From contig JAKFWA010000018.1 in assembly GCA_021732995.1 (NCBI GenBank), positions 1-57,136 on the forward strand: a stretch of DNA of 57,136 nt. Reading direction: 5' to 3'. The notes below the pieces were generated by a model. That model saw nothing but the letters and a program-made list of their open reading frames with translations. It had not been told where the DNA came from and searched no databases. Positions 19,482 to 27,969 of this stretch are shown here, piece by piece. This stretch comes from Planctomycetaceae bacterium. GTDB taxonomy: Bacteria > Planctomycetota > Planctomycetia > Planctomycetales > Planctomycetaceae. A program made the translations under genes and the position numbers. Position 1 is the first letter of the stretch. Every line of letters starts with the position of its first letter.

Positions 19482-19937
19482 TTATTGCTTCGGAAACTCA
19501 ACGGACTCCCATTTGATTTTCCAGAGTTCTTTGACCTTGTCGCGGTTACCCCAAATCATGGGCCCCAACGACCCGCTTAAGAACATTATCAGATACTCAC
19601 CGCGTGAATTCTTGATCTCGATGATCGGGAATGTTGGTACGGTTTCGGTTGGCTCTTGCATTCGCATTGAAATTCGCGTCTCACCCTTGTCATCGACCAC
19701 CTGAAACTCATTTGCTTGGATGACCTTTGGCAAACCGTTCACCCCGCGCCCCTGAGCGTCGCGCAGCTTGATGAATTCCGCGATCTGCTGGTTCTGTTTC
19801 TCGACCCGTTCAGCCAGAACGTCAATCTGAGCCCGCAAACCTTTGATGTCCTGGGTGTTTTCTTGCAGCTGTTCACTGCCACCACCACACCCCACCAGCG
19901 ACAGAAGCAACGCAACAGCCTTCACAGCGCGAAACAT
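19482..19937 (-). CDS. Small coiled-coil lipoprotein
   Basis: About 151 aa. A lipoprotein signal (MFRAVKAVALLLSLVGC) with the acylated cysteine at residue 17 is followed by a short heptad-like coiled coil (about 22-60, 'IKGLRAQIDVLAERVEKQNQQI') and a compact beta-rich domain ('EFQVVDDKGETRISM', 'IIEIKNSRGEYLIMFLSG'). A strong ribosome site (AAAAGGAGG) precedes the ATG. Function unknown; it probably sits on a membrane facing the periplasm. It is the last host-like gene before the phage element. Confidence 0.75.
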   Translation of the reverse strand: MFRAVKAVALLLSLVGCGGGSEQLQENTQDIKGLRAQIDVLAERVEKQNQQIAEFIKLRDAQGRGVNGLPKVIQANEFQVVDDKGETRISMRMQEPTETVPTFPIIEIKNSRGEYLIMFLSGSLGPMIWGNRDKVKELWKIKWESVEFPKQ

Positions 19938-20180
19938 AACCCCGCCTCCTTTTCAAGTTGCAGAACGGAAATTCCCCTCATATTGTCCAGCCCGTGGCAA
20001 GCCGACAAGGAGGAGGAGGCAGCCGTTTTTTGATTGCAGAGGCAGGAGCCGCGCGGTTCCTGCGGAGCCGCGCGCGACCGGGTGGGGGCTGGAAGGACCC
20101 AAGGCCGGGGGGTGCCTGCTGAACAGCGGTGCATTATGCCACATGCGGCGATTTGATACACCTCAAAGACCCTTTGATAC

Positions 20181-20876
20181 GTGGATGAATCAACACCTAT
20201 CACGAGCCTCGACCAGCTGGCTTACGAGGTCAAGAAACGACTCGGCAGGCCATCGCTCCGCACGCTGCGAGAGTGGATGTCTCAGGGTTGTCCGGCACGT
20301 GATCCAGAGGGCAACTACGATCTGCAGGCAGTGATAGATTGGGCGACGAAGAACAAGCCATCCCCCGGCGAGTCTTCCCGGCGTGATCCAGACAAGATCA
20401 ACTGGCACGACGAACGAGCCCGCGAGCAAACCCTGACGCTGAGACTCGAACGGAAGACGTTACTGCACAGTCTGGTACCGGCCGAAGTCGTCGCTGAGAT
20501 CCTTGCGAATCTCGGTGTTGAGTGGCAGGTCACGCTAGACCAGTTGAACACTTCCGTGTTGCGACTCGTGAAGCCTGGGACATGCAATCGGGACGCTTTG
20601 CGAAAACGGCTGCGCCTAGCCGCCGATCAAGGCCTAAAGTCACTCTCCAGCACAGTCGAAGAGTGGCAGCGTTTCGTCATGGGATCGGGGGAATTCTTGG
20701 GCGACTTGCCCAGCATCTCCGACCCAAAGAGCGAACCGACTACGCCAGTTGGCTCCCGCAAAACCTCTACCTCCCGCGCACGGTCTCCGCGAACCCAGGC
20801 TACTACCGATGGGACGGTTTCGAATACTGGCAAGGCCTCATCGAAATCGCGCAAAGCATCGAAACCGAAGAGCTAG
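20181..20876 (+). CDS. Phage terminase small subunit-like protein
   Basis: About 231 aa from a GTG start. The N-terminal 60 residues read like a winged-helix DNA-packaging (Nu1-type) domain: 'LDQLAYEVKKRLGRPSLRTLREWMSQGCPARDPEGNYDLQAVIDWATKN'. A helical region follows ('ARERQTL'-like, 'LVPAEVVAEILANLGVEWQ') as in terminase small subunits, which recognise the viral DNA and hand it to the large subunit. The last 70 residues are a low-complexity Ser/Thr/Arg/Lys tail that overlaps the large-subunit frame, so only the first 165 or so may be under protein-level selection. Position directly before the large terminase supports the call. Confidence 0.7.
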   Translation: MDESTPITSLDQLAYEVKKRLGRPSLRTLREWMSQGCPARDPEGNYDLQAVIDWATKNKPSPGESSRRDPDKINWHDERAREQTLTLRLERKTLLHSLVPAEVVAEILANLGVEWQVTLDQLNTSVLRLVKPGTCNRDALRKRLRLAADQGLKSLSSTVEEWQRFVMGSGEFLGDLPSISDPKSEPTTPVGSRKTSTSRARSPRTQATTDGTVSNTGKASSKSRKASKPKS

Positions 20877-22636
20877 TCCTGATGCTGCCGACCCAGATCG
20901 GCAAGACCACCTTTCTCCTGGCCCTGCTGGCCTGCATCGCGGCCAATGACCCCGCTCCCGCCATGCTGGCCGGTCCCGACCAGGACGACGTCCGCAAGGT
21001 CCGTGACGACTTCTATGCGATCTGTGATGCCTCACCGCTGCTGAAACGCCTCGTGCCATCATCGCGCCTGAGAAACCTGCTCTGGCTGATGGTCAACGGC
21101 ATGCGGTGCTACCTCGCATGGTCAGGCAACACGCAGCGATTGAGCGGCAAGAGCTGCAAGAACGTGTTCTGCACCGAGTGCGACAAATGGCAGCAGAAGC
21201 AATCAGAGGGCCGCACTCAGGACCTCGTGCGCGAACGAGTGAAGGCCTTTGATCAGTTCTTCATCCTGTGGGAATCGACACCCACCGACGAAGGCTCATT
21301 CATCGCGGATAAGTACGAGCAAGGCAACAAATGCCGCTATTTGATGCCCTGCCCGCACTGCAACCATCATCAGGAACTGCGCTTCCCGGTGCACACCGAA
21401 GGCCCGTATCAGGGCTATGGCGGAGTCGCCGGGTACACCGCCGAAGATGGTAAGAAGCTGCTCTCCGCAGACCATGCGTTGCAGCATGCGTATTACCTCT
21501 GCGAACGCGGTTGCCGCATCGAAGAGAGTGACCGCGCATGGATGATCGCCAACGGTCGCTGGGTGCCTTCAGGTCAGTGGATCGACCGCAAAGGCAAGCT
21601 GCAGGGTGAACCGCTCAAAGGCCCGCGAATCGTCTCGGTGAACTGCGAATCGATGGTCGGTCGAACGGTGACCTTCGGGCGCATGGCCGCGGCTTATATC
21701 GAATCTCGCGGCGACCCGAAGAAAGAGCAAAACTTCGACAACAACTGGCGCGGCATCAAGCGCCAGAACAAGACGAAGGTCCCGGAATGGCGGTCAATCG
21801 GCGCGAAACTCCGCACCACATACCCACCGCTCAGCGTACCGCCTCAAGCCTACTTCCTGACGTGTGGCACCGACGTCCAGAAGGATCGCATCTACTACGT
21901 CGTACGCGCGTGGGGACCAGGCGCAACGTCGTGGCGAGTTGATCGCGGTCAAATCTGGCAGGCTCGAGACACCAACGGCAATCTGGTGCCGGACTCGGAA
22001 CTCAACGCGCTCCGCGATCACGTCCTGATGCGCGAATGGCCGGTGCTCGGTGGCGGCAATCCGGTTGGCTGGCCTGCACTGCGCAACCGAGTCACCGGGA
22101 TTGACGTCGGCTTCGACACCCTGCGAATTCACAACTGGATGCGGTCCCAGCGCGGCATCGATTTGCGAGCTGTTCGCGGCTCCACGCACAACCTGACGCC
22201 GTTCTTTCAGTGCAATCGCGTCGAGAAATCCGCACGCGACGGCAAGGTCTACGAGGGTGGTCTCAACATCTGGGAGATCAACACCCACACCTACAAGTTC
22301 GACCTTCGCCAGCGCTGGAACTCTTCACCTGATCAACCCGGCTTCTGGTGGCTGTCCTCACTGCCACCGGAAGAAGACGAGGCTTATCTACGCGACATCA
22401 CCAACGAATTCGAGCGCCTGAAGCCAAGCGGCAAGGGCACTGAATGGGTCTGTCACGACAACCAATGGCGCAACGACTGGTGGGACTGCGAAGTCTACGC
22501 GCGAGCCCTCGCGGACATGGTGGTCGGGTTCGAATGGGATGAGGCCTCACTGAAGGCGATGGCCATTCCTCACAGCAACACACAGCCGCTGATCGATACC
22601 GGTCACGTGCTGCAAACGGAGTTCTCCGCACGCTGA
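20663..22636 (+). CDS. Phage terminase large subunit (lambda GpA family)
   Basis: About 657 aa, the usual size for GpA-type packaging ATPase-nucleases. The start 'MAAFRHGIGGILGRL' is a GTG at 20663 that gives the expected short leader before 'ASWLPQNLYLPRTVSANPGYYRW'; an ATG 141 bases upstream would add an unlikely Arg-rich extension. A Walker-A-like LPTQIGKT sits at about 75-82, followed by 'AGPDQDDVRKVRDDF', a Cys-rich 'CPHCNHHQELRF' segment, and nuclease-domain features ('TCGTDVQKDRIYYVVRAWG', 'GIDVGFDT', 'WVCHDNQWRNDWWDCEVYARA'). It overlaps the small subunit by about 214 bp in another frame. It packages DNA into proheads through the portal. Confidence 0.92.
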   Translation: MAAFRHGIGGILGRLAQHLRPKERTDYASWLPQNLYLPRTVSANPGYYRWDGFEYWQGLIEIAQSIETEELVLMLPTQIGKTTFLLALLACIAANDPAPAMLAGPDQDDVRKVRDDFYAICDASPLLKRLVPSSRLRNLLWLMVNGMRCYLAWSGNTQRLSGKSCKNVFCTECDKWQQKQSEGRTQDLVRERVKAFDQFFILWESTPTDEGSFIADKYEQGNKCRYLMPCPHCNHHQELRFPVHTEGPYQGYGGVAGYTAEDGKKLLSADHALQHAYYLCERGCRIEESDRAWMIANGRWVPSGQWIDRKGKLQGEPLKGPRIVSVNCESMVGRTVTFGRMAAAYIESRGDPKKEQNFDNNWRGIKRQNKTKVPEWRSIGAKLRTTYPPLSVPPQAYFLTCGTDVQKDRIYYVVRAWGPGATSWRVDRGQIWQARDTNGNLVPDSELNALRDHVLMREWPVLGGGNPVGWPALRNRVTGIDVGFDTLRIHNWMRSQRGIDLRAVRGSTHNLTPFFQCNRVEKSARDGKVYEGGLNIWEINTHTYKFDLRQRWNSSPDQPGFWWLSSLPPEEDEAYLRDITNEFERLKPSGKGTEWVCHDNQWRNDWWDCEVYARALADMVVGFEWDEASLKAMAIPHSNTQPLIDTGHVLQTEFSAR

Positions 22637-22672
22637 GTGCGGTTCGTTTCACACTTATGGAGATCAGTTTCA

Positions 22673-23230
22673 ATGTCAGATTCCACAACCTTCAAGAAGT
22701 TCGATTCACTACTGGGGCGACTCGTTGAATTGGGTTACGAGCTTGATCAGGCCAAGCTGGAAAAGTGCTTCGACGACGGCTGCCCCGGCGATCCCGGCGC
22801 GTATCCACTCGCCCGAATCGAAAGCTGGCTGCTGCAACAACGTCCCCAGCTCTGCCCAGCCCAAACCGAAGGACCAACAACCAAGAACGACGAACCCGCG
22901 GCCGACACCACTGATGTCCCACACGTCCCATCAGCCACATCCGTCCCATCCTCAGACCTGGTCACCACCGTGGACGCCACCGCCGGCCAGCAGTTGCCCG
23001 CCGCACCATCGCCCGCCGGCGACGAACCCGCGCGGCTCACTGCCGAGGTCTGCCCGATCTGCGTCGTGCAGATGCGCATCACCAAAACCCAGCCCAGCTA
23101 CACGCATCAGGAATGCCCGGCCTGTGGCCGCAAACGCAAGGTCACACGGCTATCCGTCCAACAGTTGCTAGCCCAGCAGGAGCAACGTCACCGACATTCC
23201 GATGAGCCATTCGCTGCGAGGCCTCGCTGA
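22673..23230 (+). CDS. Phage-associated zinc-ribbon protein
   Basis: About 185 aa. The start MSDSTTFKKF has GGAG upstream. The N-terminal 55 residues look like a small helical domain similar in style to the front of the small terminase ('LVELGYELDQAKLEKCFDDGCPGDPGAYPLARIESWL'). A long Pro/Thr/Ala linker containing a half copy of the nonamer repeat follows. The C-terminus has a four-cysteine zinc-ribbon (CPIC then CPAC) and a basic helix. It may bind DNA. The stop overlaps the next start (TGATG), so the two are coupled. No named family recognised. Confidence 0.7.
   Translation: MSDSTTFKKFDSLLGRLVELGYELDQAKLEKCFDDGCPGDPGAYPLARIESWLLQQRPQLCPAQTEGPTTKNDEPAADTTDVPHVPSATSVPSSDLVTTVDATAGQQLPAAPSPAGDEPARLTAEVCPICVVQMRITKTQPSYTHQECPACGRKRKVTRLSVQQLLAQQEQRHRHSDEPFAARPR
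22913..22954 (+). repeat. Nonamer repeat, single arm, in frame
   Basis: Four to five 9-base units of the CATnnGTCC type (for example CACACGTCC, CATCCGTCC) inside a coding sequence, read as 'DVPHVPSATSVP'. The opposite arm is absent. Confidence 0.6.
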
Positions 23231-23700
23231 TGCTCACCCACGCCCTGCCAGCCAACTCCGTCAGTGAGGTCGCGTTGCTGCGCGAAGCGATGTCCGACGG
23301 CCACGACTTCGCGCGCGAACCGGTGGCCACGTTCTTCCTGCCGTTTCCGCCGACTGTGAATCACTGTTACCGCAACGTGACGAGCCGCCGCACAGGACGT
23401 CGCGGCAAGGCGCTGACCGACGAAGCCAAGCTGTTCCGGGACACCGTCATCCTGATCGTGGCCCGCAGCGGCTGGCGCGAACCGATCGTCGGTGAGGTCT
23501 CGCTCGAAGTGATGTTCGTGCTGCCCGACCGTCGACAGCACGACGTCGGCAACTGTGACAAGGCCCTGCTGGACGCCCTCAAGCACGCCGGCGTCTATCA
23601 CGATGATTTTCAGGTCTGCGATCAACGTTTCTGGCGCAGCCACCTCGTGAAATCACCGGGCTACTGCGTCGTAAAAGTCTACCGCCTCACCGATGCCTGA
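23230..23700 (+). CDS. RusA-like Holliday junction resolvase
   Basis: About 156 aa; RusA proteins are about 120, so this has an N-terminal extension of about 30 residues. The core is recognisable: 'FFLPFPPTVNHCYRN', basic 'RRTGRRGKALTDEAKLFRD', and the catalytic acidic cluster 'PDRRQHDVGNCDKALLDALKHAGVYHDD' at about 99-126, in which Asp105, Asp110 and Asp125/126 are the likely metal ligands. RusA enzymes are dimeric, metal-dependent endonucleases that resolve branched DNA, which clears junctions before phage packaging. Translationally coupled to the gene before it. The ATG at 23230 begins within the previous stop. Confidence 0.85.
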   Translation: MLTHALPANSVSEVALLREAMSDGHDFAREPVATFFLPFPPTVNHCYRNVTSRRTGRRGKALTDEAKLFRDTVILIVARSGWREPIVGEVSLEVMFVLPDRRQHDVGNCDKALLDALKHAGVYHDDFQVCDQRFWRSHLVKSPGYCVVKVYRLTDA

Positions 23701-23704
23701 TGTC

Positions 23705-23765
23705 GATGACCAATGGGACGGCTGGGACGAATGACATCGGTCCCATGCGTCCCATCAGTCCCATT
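23705..23765. repeat. Nonamer palindrome, copy 1
   Basis: Left units GACCAAT, GGGACGGCT and GGGACGAAT; right units CATCGGTCC, CATGCGTCC and CATCAGTCC, with almost no loop. It lies between the resolvase stop and the next start. Confidence 0.85.
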
Positions 23766-23798
23766 CCAAACGCCACCATCAACACACCGAGCACTCAC

Positions 23799-25952
23799 AT
23801 GACCGCAGTCGTCTCCCCCCCGCAAACGCTCTCGCGACTCGCAGCCACGTTGATCATCCTGCTGGGCGAACCTGGCGGGGATCGTCCCTCGCTGGAACAG
23901 CGAGTCGACTGGCTGGATCTCGACCGTATTGAATGGTCGTTTGGCACCGCTCGTACCATCACACTGACGCAACTCCCCAACAGCTTTCAGAGGCTTGAGG
24001 ATCTGTCTCTGGAACCGGTGCGGCGAGTCCTCGAAGTGCGTCGCTACGACGACAACGGCGAACTCACCGAAATCGTTGCGTGGGGGTTACTCAAGGCAAA
24101 CCCGGACCAGTTGAACGCACAGGTCGAATCGATCGGCCTGGTGGTCACGCTGGACGACGTGCTGTTCGGGCATCGCGCGTACGGCTACCGAGTCCACTCA
24201 GCACACACTGGAGCGGCAGCGACCGACTTCACGGTGATCCACGAAGACATTGTCTTCAACCCCATCGAACGTGAAGACGAAGCTGTCCGCGGCAACCGGT
24301 CCCCGGAAGTCGATGACAACGATGCTCCGCTGTGGGTTGCTCCGGATGCTCTCGGTTCGGCCAGTGAAGAATCGGTTCAAGGCACGCCAGGACTATACTG
24401 GTACATCCCCGAAGCGGTGTTCGCGCTGTGCTGGTTGCTCAACCCGGATGAAGAGTACCTGCAGAACCCGACTCTGGACGAACTCAAGGACCAGGCCGGT
24501 GACAAAGCCGCAGACGAAAAGCTGATCCGCAACATCCGGATCAAACGCGGCACGACGTTGCCCGAGGCTCTGGCCCAGTTGCTCAAGCCGATCGACTGGG
24601 CCTTTGAATTCGTCGAGACCGTTGATACCAGCGATCCAACTCTGCTGGTTGCCAACAAGACTCAGCTCAAAATCTTTGAGCGTCGCCAGCGTCCTCCGGT
24701 GACTGTCAGCCTGCTCGCGCGGGGCGAAGTCGAAGACGGCACCAGCCAGACGGATGAGATCGATCTGACGTACGACATCACCGAACGCCCCAACGCGATC
24801 GAAGCCCAGGCCGAGCTGCAGCAGTTTGAATCCACATTCACCCTGTCACCGGGCTGGGATGATACTCACGACAGCCTGACGTTCGTCAGCATCGAGAACG
24901 GTCACAAGAACAAGCAGCTTTACCGCGACGTCGGCACGTTGTGGGTCCTCAATGAATCGGGCTCGTACCTCGAAAAACGCGCGGAACTGACCGGCCCCTA
25001 CGACCTGCGGCCGCTGCTCGGCTCTGAAAACTCAGTCCGTCGCCGCAAGTTCGAGCGTTGTCTGACTCTGGCCGATGACCAGAACCCGGTCGGTGATAAC
25101 GGTTACCTGGTCGAATGGAAGAACCCGACCAGCGGCAATTGGGAACCGGTGCAATGGGCCTTCAGCGTGTTGCAGGACGAATGCGGCATCCAGTTCACCA
25201 GCCCCGTGCCGCAACCGCTCTGGCAACGCTGGAGAACACTGGCCGCCGCCAACATGAAAACCGAACCGCTGATCCGCATCACCGCCGTGGTCGAATCAGA
25301 CCGCCGCCTGAGTGCCTCCGCCGATCGCGACGAACGCAGTCCGCTGGACATGGAAAACCGGGCGATGCTGGACCTCGAGGACAAATACAAATACCGCAAG
25401 GTGGCCACCACCAGCACGCTCTATACCGCCCACCATGAAGCCATCGAAGCCATCAACACCATCAACGACGCCGACGGCAACCCGACCACCTGGCTGATCG
25501 ACATCGACGGCGACCACGCGACCACGATCCTCAAGCGAAAAAAGATCTGCATCCTCGGCAGCACCGGCAACGATGGACGCTACACGGTGGACGGTGCCAC
25601 CTATTCACTCGGCAGCAACAAGACCACGATCAGTGTTTCTCAACGTCTGCCGGATGACACCATTGACGGAGTGGTCGGGTTCGGCACGCTGGAAGAATCC
25701 GACTACCACCGCATGAAAACATTCCTCGAGGAAGAACTGGCCAAGACCGACGGCGCGGCGGTCAGTGGTACGATCTCGCTGATCGGTCTGGATCACTGGA
25801 GTTACCGGCCCGGTGACCTGATTGATAAAATCGAAGGCCGCGAGATCGACCTCAACCGCTACACCAAATCCAGCGGCGAAACCTCCTACCCGGAAGTCAC
25901 CAGGCTGGTGTTCGACGTGCACACTCAGACGCTGGTCCTGACGCTGGAGTAG
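23799..25952 (+). CDS. Phage tail/baseplate-like structural protein
   Basis: About 717 aa. I start at MTAVVSPPQTL, after the repeat; an upstream start would translate the repeat as non-conserved 'MTNGTAGTN'. The protein is beta-rich with 'SLEPVRRVLEVRRYDDNGELTEIVAWGLL' near 65-100, 'RNIRIKRGTTLPEALAQLLKPIDWAF' near 245, a 'GSTGNDGRYTVDGATY' module near 585-630, and a C-terminus ('YRPGDLIDKIEGREIDL', 'YPEVTRLVFDVHTQTLVLTLE') like phage baseplate or tail-tip hub proteins that end with a Q-T-x-L-x-L strand. I infer a tail-tip role but do not recognise a named family. No signal peptide. Confidence 0.7.
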   Translation: MTAVVSPPQTLSRLAATLIILLGEPGGDRPSLEQRVDWLDLDRIEWSFGTARTITLTQLPNSFQRLEDLSLEPVRRVLEVRRYDDNGELTEIVAWGLLKANPDQLNAQVESIGLVVTLDDVLFGHRAYGYRVHSAHTGAAATDFTVIHEDIVFNPIEREDEAVRGNRSPEVDDNDAPLWVAPDALGSASEESVQGTPGLYWYIPEAVFALCWLLNPDEEYLQNPTLDELKDQAGDKAADEKLIRNIRIKRGTTLPEALAQLLKPIDWAFEFVETVDTSDPTLLVANKTQLKIFERRQRPPVTVSLLARGEVEDGTSQTDEIDLTYDITERPNAIEAQAELQQFESTFTLSPGWDDTHDSLTFVSIENGHKNKQLYRDVGTLWVLNESGSYLEKRAELTGPYDLRPLLGSENSVRRRKFERCLTLADDQNPVGDNGYLVEWKNPTSGNWEPVQWAFSVLQDECGIQFTSPVPQPLWQRWRTLAAANMKTEPLIRITAVVESDRRLSASADRDERSPLDMENRAMLDLEDKYKYRKVATTSTLYTAHHEAIEAINTINDADGNPTTWLIDIDGDHATTILKRKKICILGSTGNDGRYTVDGATYSLGSNKTTISVSQRLPDDTIDGVVGFGTLEESDYHRMKTFLEEELAKTDGAAVSGTISLIGLDHWSYRPGDLIDKIEGREIDLNRYTKSSGETSYPEVTRLVFDVHTQTLVLTLE

Positions 25953-25963
25953 CAGCCTGTTCT

Positions 25964-26030
25964 CATGGGACCTATGGGACGCATGCGACCAATGATTTTC
26001 ATCGGTCCCACCAGTCCCATCCGTCCCATT
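25964..26030. repeat. Nonamer palindrome, copy 2
   Basis: Left arm starts TCTCATGGGACC and runs three units to GCGACCAATGA; ATTTT loop; right arm CATCGGTCC, CACCAGTCC, CATCCGTCC, CATT. Between two plus-strand genes. Confidence 0.9.
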
Positions 26031-26061
26031 CCACTCTCACCATCGCCAATCGCCAATCGCC

Positions 26062-26550
26062 ATGCTCCTCACCCGCCCCGACACCGATGCCCGCGTCAAA
26101 TACGGCAAGCTGACCACGTTGCTCAGCCCGGCTCCGCATCCGGTCTACGGCAAGCGGGCCAGCATGGCGGTCTATACCGTCAACGAAACCTCCGGCCGGC
26201 TGGAGATCACCGCTGTGGACTCCGGCAAGCTGGTTTTTGATGGGCACATGGAAAACTACTTCCGCGACATCGTGACGATCGCGGAAGTCACCGACTCAGC
26301 CGCCAACGACGGCACCCACTCGATCGACAGCATCACTTACGATCCGGACACCGGCACAACCACGATCGAGATCACTCCCCCCTGGACCGGCGCCGCTGAC
26401 GGTGACTTAATCGTCCCCAAGTGGGAGCCCACCGGCGAAACAATCACCGTCGTCGCCCGTCTCACCCAGAACGTGGGCAACGCCTTTTGCGTCGCGGTGC
26501 TGGATGACTTCGACGAGTGGAACGTGATCTTTCTCGACTCGTGCACTTAA
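26062..26550 (+). CDS. Phage-element protein with GSTGNDG-like module
   Basis: About 162 aa, no signal peptide or membrane segment. Residues 70-125 ('TIAEVTDSAANDGTHSIDSITYDPDTGTTTIEITPPWTGAADGDLIVP') match in pattern the beta module of the preceding 717-aa protein and the following 177-aa protein, suggesting a small tail-associated beta domain. The rest ends with 'NAFCVAVLDDFDEWNVIFLDS'. No named family recognised. The start is placed right after the repeat at 25964. Confidence 0.65.
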   Translation: MLLTRPDTDARVKYGKLTTLLSPAPHPVYGKRASMAVYTVNETSGRLEITAVDSGKLVFDGHMENYFRDIVTIAEVTDSAANDGTHSIDSITYDPDTGTTTIEITPPWTGAADGDLIVPKWEPTGETITVVARLTQNVGNAFCVAVLDDFDEWNVIFLDSCT

Positions 26551-26556
26551 CCAGTC

Positions 26557-26626
26557 TGGGACTGATGCGACGGATGTGACCAATGTTTTTTTGCCATCGG
26601 TCACACAGGTCCCATTCGTCCCATCA
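26557..26626. repeat. Nonamer palindrome, copy 3
   Basis: Left CTGGGACTGATGCGACGGATG then GTGACCAATG; T-rich loop (GTTTTTTTGC); right CATCGGTCA, CACAGGTCC, CATTCGTCC, CATC. The T-run makes this the most terminator-like copy on the plus strand. Confidence 0.85.
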
Positions 26627-26646
26627 GCAACAGGCAGTTAATAGCC

Positions 26647-27180
26647 ATGCCACCCTTCAACCGCGAACAGCTCACCCGCTCGAACACCGGCCTCTGGCTG
26701 CTGCAGGGCGCGATGAAAGAAGACCTGCCCGCCGCCGTTGATCAATTATTGCAGCCGTCAACGGCGCGGCTGGCCGTGTTCAAAAAGACAGCCGGAGGCA
26801 CCGCGGCCATCACGTCACTGCCGACGACCAGCAGCGTGGAGATCTCCGGCAACTACGCCGCCGCACTGCTCGCGTCCGGCCTGCTGCTGATCACCGGCAG
26901 CACCGGCAACGACGGCAATCACGCGATCGCCAGCGCGAGCTACAGCAGCGGCAGCAACACGACCACGATCGTGCTGTCTGGCCACCTCCCCAGCGCCGTG
27001 GCCGACGGCAACGTCACCCTGCCCGAACTGCAGCCAGCAGGCTACTACGAGCCAGTGACAAACCGGGCCCTGCACCTCCACGTCCCCGCCGGAGCCTGGG
27101 TCGCCGCCCTCCTGATCGCTGGCGAGCTGATCCCCGTCACCACCCAGTGCGTCCCCACCGTCGACCCATCCCTTTTGTAG
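26647..27180 (+). CDS. Phage-element beta-module protein, last of plus cluster
   Basis: About 177 aa. After a short N-terminal 'FNREQLTRSNTGLWLL' segment, residues 75-125 carry the same module as the two upstream proteins ('GSTGNDGNHAIASASYSSGSNTTTIVLSGHLPS' then 'DGNVTLPE'). The C-terminus is hydrophobic but not a clear membrane helix. Probably a virion or tail accessory protein by context. It is directly followed by a GACGGACA/TGTCCGTC hairpin that touches the stop codon and may end the plus-strand transcript. Confidence 0.65.
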   Translation: MPPFNREQLTRSNTGLWLLQGAMKEDLPAAVDQLLQPSTARLAVFKKTAGGTAAITSLPTTSSVEISGNYAAALLASGLLLITGSTGNDGNHAIASASYSSGSNTTTIVLSGHLPSAVADGNVTLPELQPAGYYEPVTNRALHLHVPAGAWVAALLIAGELIPVTTQCVPTVDPSLL

Positions 27181-27200
27181 GACGGACAATCCTGTCCGTC
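27181..27200. terminator. Short palindrome, GGACAATCCTGTCC family, copy A
   Basis: GACGGACA, loop ATCC, TGTCCGTC: a perfect 8-bp hairpin starting at the base after the stop of the plus-strand cluster. The same sequence recurs at 53966 and 56238. Terminator function is inferred from position; there is no strong T-run. Confidence 0.55.
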
Positions 27201-27353
27201 TCTGGCGGTCAGATCTCTCCGCGAGTCGCTCTGTTAAGTGCTGTTCTCAAGCGAATCTCATGAATTATAGAATTACGTTATTCTGTAATTTCACAGTTTC
27301 CGGAAAGTGTGAAACTGCCCCTAAATGCTTGAGCGAAGGGGTAAGATGTAGCG

Positions 27354-27371
27354 CGGACAATACTGTCCGCC
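27354..27371. terminator. Short palindrome, GGACAATCCTGTCC family, copy B (variant)
   Basis: GCGGACA, loop ATAC, TGTCCGC. It meets the stop codon of the last minus-strand gene, so the convergent gap 27181-27371 is bounded by one hairpin on each side. The sequence between is AT-richer than its surroundings and holds no gene. Confidence 0.5.
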
Positions 27372-27610
27372 TAGAAGCGAACATCGCACGGAGGCGGTGG
27401 TGGCGGTGGTGGTAACTTCGGCGGATTGCGGCGGGCTGGAGGCAGCCACACACCTCCCCTGAGTCGCTGAATGCTCCGCTCGTGCTCAATTTCTTCCACA
27501 AGATCATTCGCGAATGACTGATTGAGTTTCGCCAGCGCTCGAACCAGCACCGCAAACACCAACGTCACGATTACCAATACAACAACGCTCTCAAGATTGA
27601 GCCTGATCAC
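27371..27610 (-). CDS. Small single-pass membrane protein
   Basis: About 79 aa. The GTG start at 27610 has AAGGAAAA upstream; a TTG at 27649 overlapping the previous stop is the alternative. Residues 8-25 ('VVVLVIVTLVFAVLVRAL') form one transmembrane helix, followed by a charged helix and a proline-rich tail with eight consecutive prolines. Last gene of the minus-strand phage operon. Function unknown; small membrane proteins at operon ends in phages are sometimes lysis related, but nothing here proves that. Confidence 0.5.
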   Translation of the reverse strand: MIRLNLESVVVLVIVTLVFAVLVRALAKLNQSFANDLVEEIEHERSIQRLRGGVWLPPARRNPPKLPPPPPPPPCDVRF

Positions 27611-27645
27611 TTCGGTTTTCCTTTGCGTCCTTCGCGCCCTTCTGT

Positions 27646-27969
27646 TCAATCACCCCGTCGACTCGGGCAACCACCGCACCACACCGCCGGCGGTTGAGGT
27701 TCCCTCACATCAGCACACTCGACGGCCAGCAGGCTGCAGCTATAGACCGGCAGCACCACGATCACCGTGCACTGGCAGGGCTCATGTCGGACAGCCTCGA
27801 TCGACCTGTGCACGCAGCGTGATCGCTCCGCAGCCCGCAACTCCGCTCGCCGTTCGGCTTGGCCATCGGCCTCCGCTTCTCGATGGCCTGACCTCGGCAA
27901 CGCTTCCCACCGAGCCCGCTGCGCGCGTCGATCGTCCAGCCATGCCTGTTGTCGCGTAGTCCGAGTCAC
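27646..27969 (-). CDS. Hypothetical Arg-rich protein, phage operon
   Basis: About 107 aa from a GTG that overlaps the upstream stop (GTGA), consistent with coupled translation. The first half is charged and helical ('RQQAWLDDRRAQRARWEAL', 'AERRAELRAAE'); the second half has several cysteines ('CQCTVIVVLPVYSCSLLAVEC', 'CGGC'). No family recognised. Composition is unusual and coding status is uncertain; tight overlaps on both sides are the main support. Confidence 0.4.
   Translation of the reverse strand: MTRTTRQQAWLDDRRAQRARWEALPRSGHREAEADGQAERRAELRAAERSRCVHRSIEAVRHEPCQCTVIVVLPVYSCSLLAVECADVREPQPPAVWCGGCPSRRGD

Noticed and set aside
19322-20181. tRNA as a classical attL site for the phage element
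   Set aside because: The 3' end of the tRNA points away from the element, and no second copy of the tRNA 3' sequence or integrase is visible in the window.
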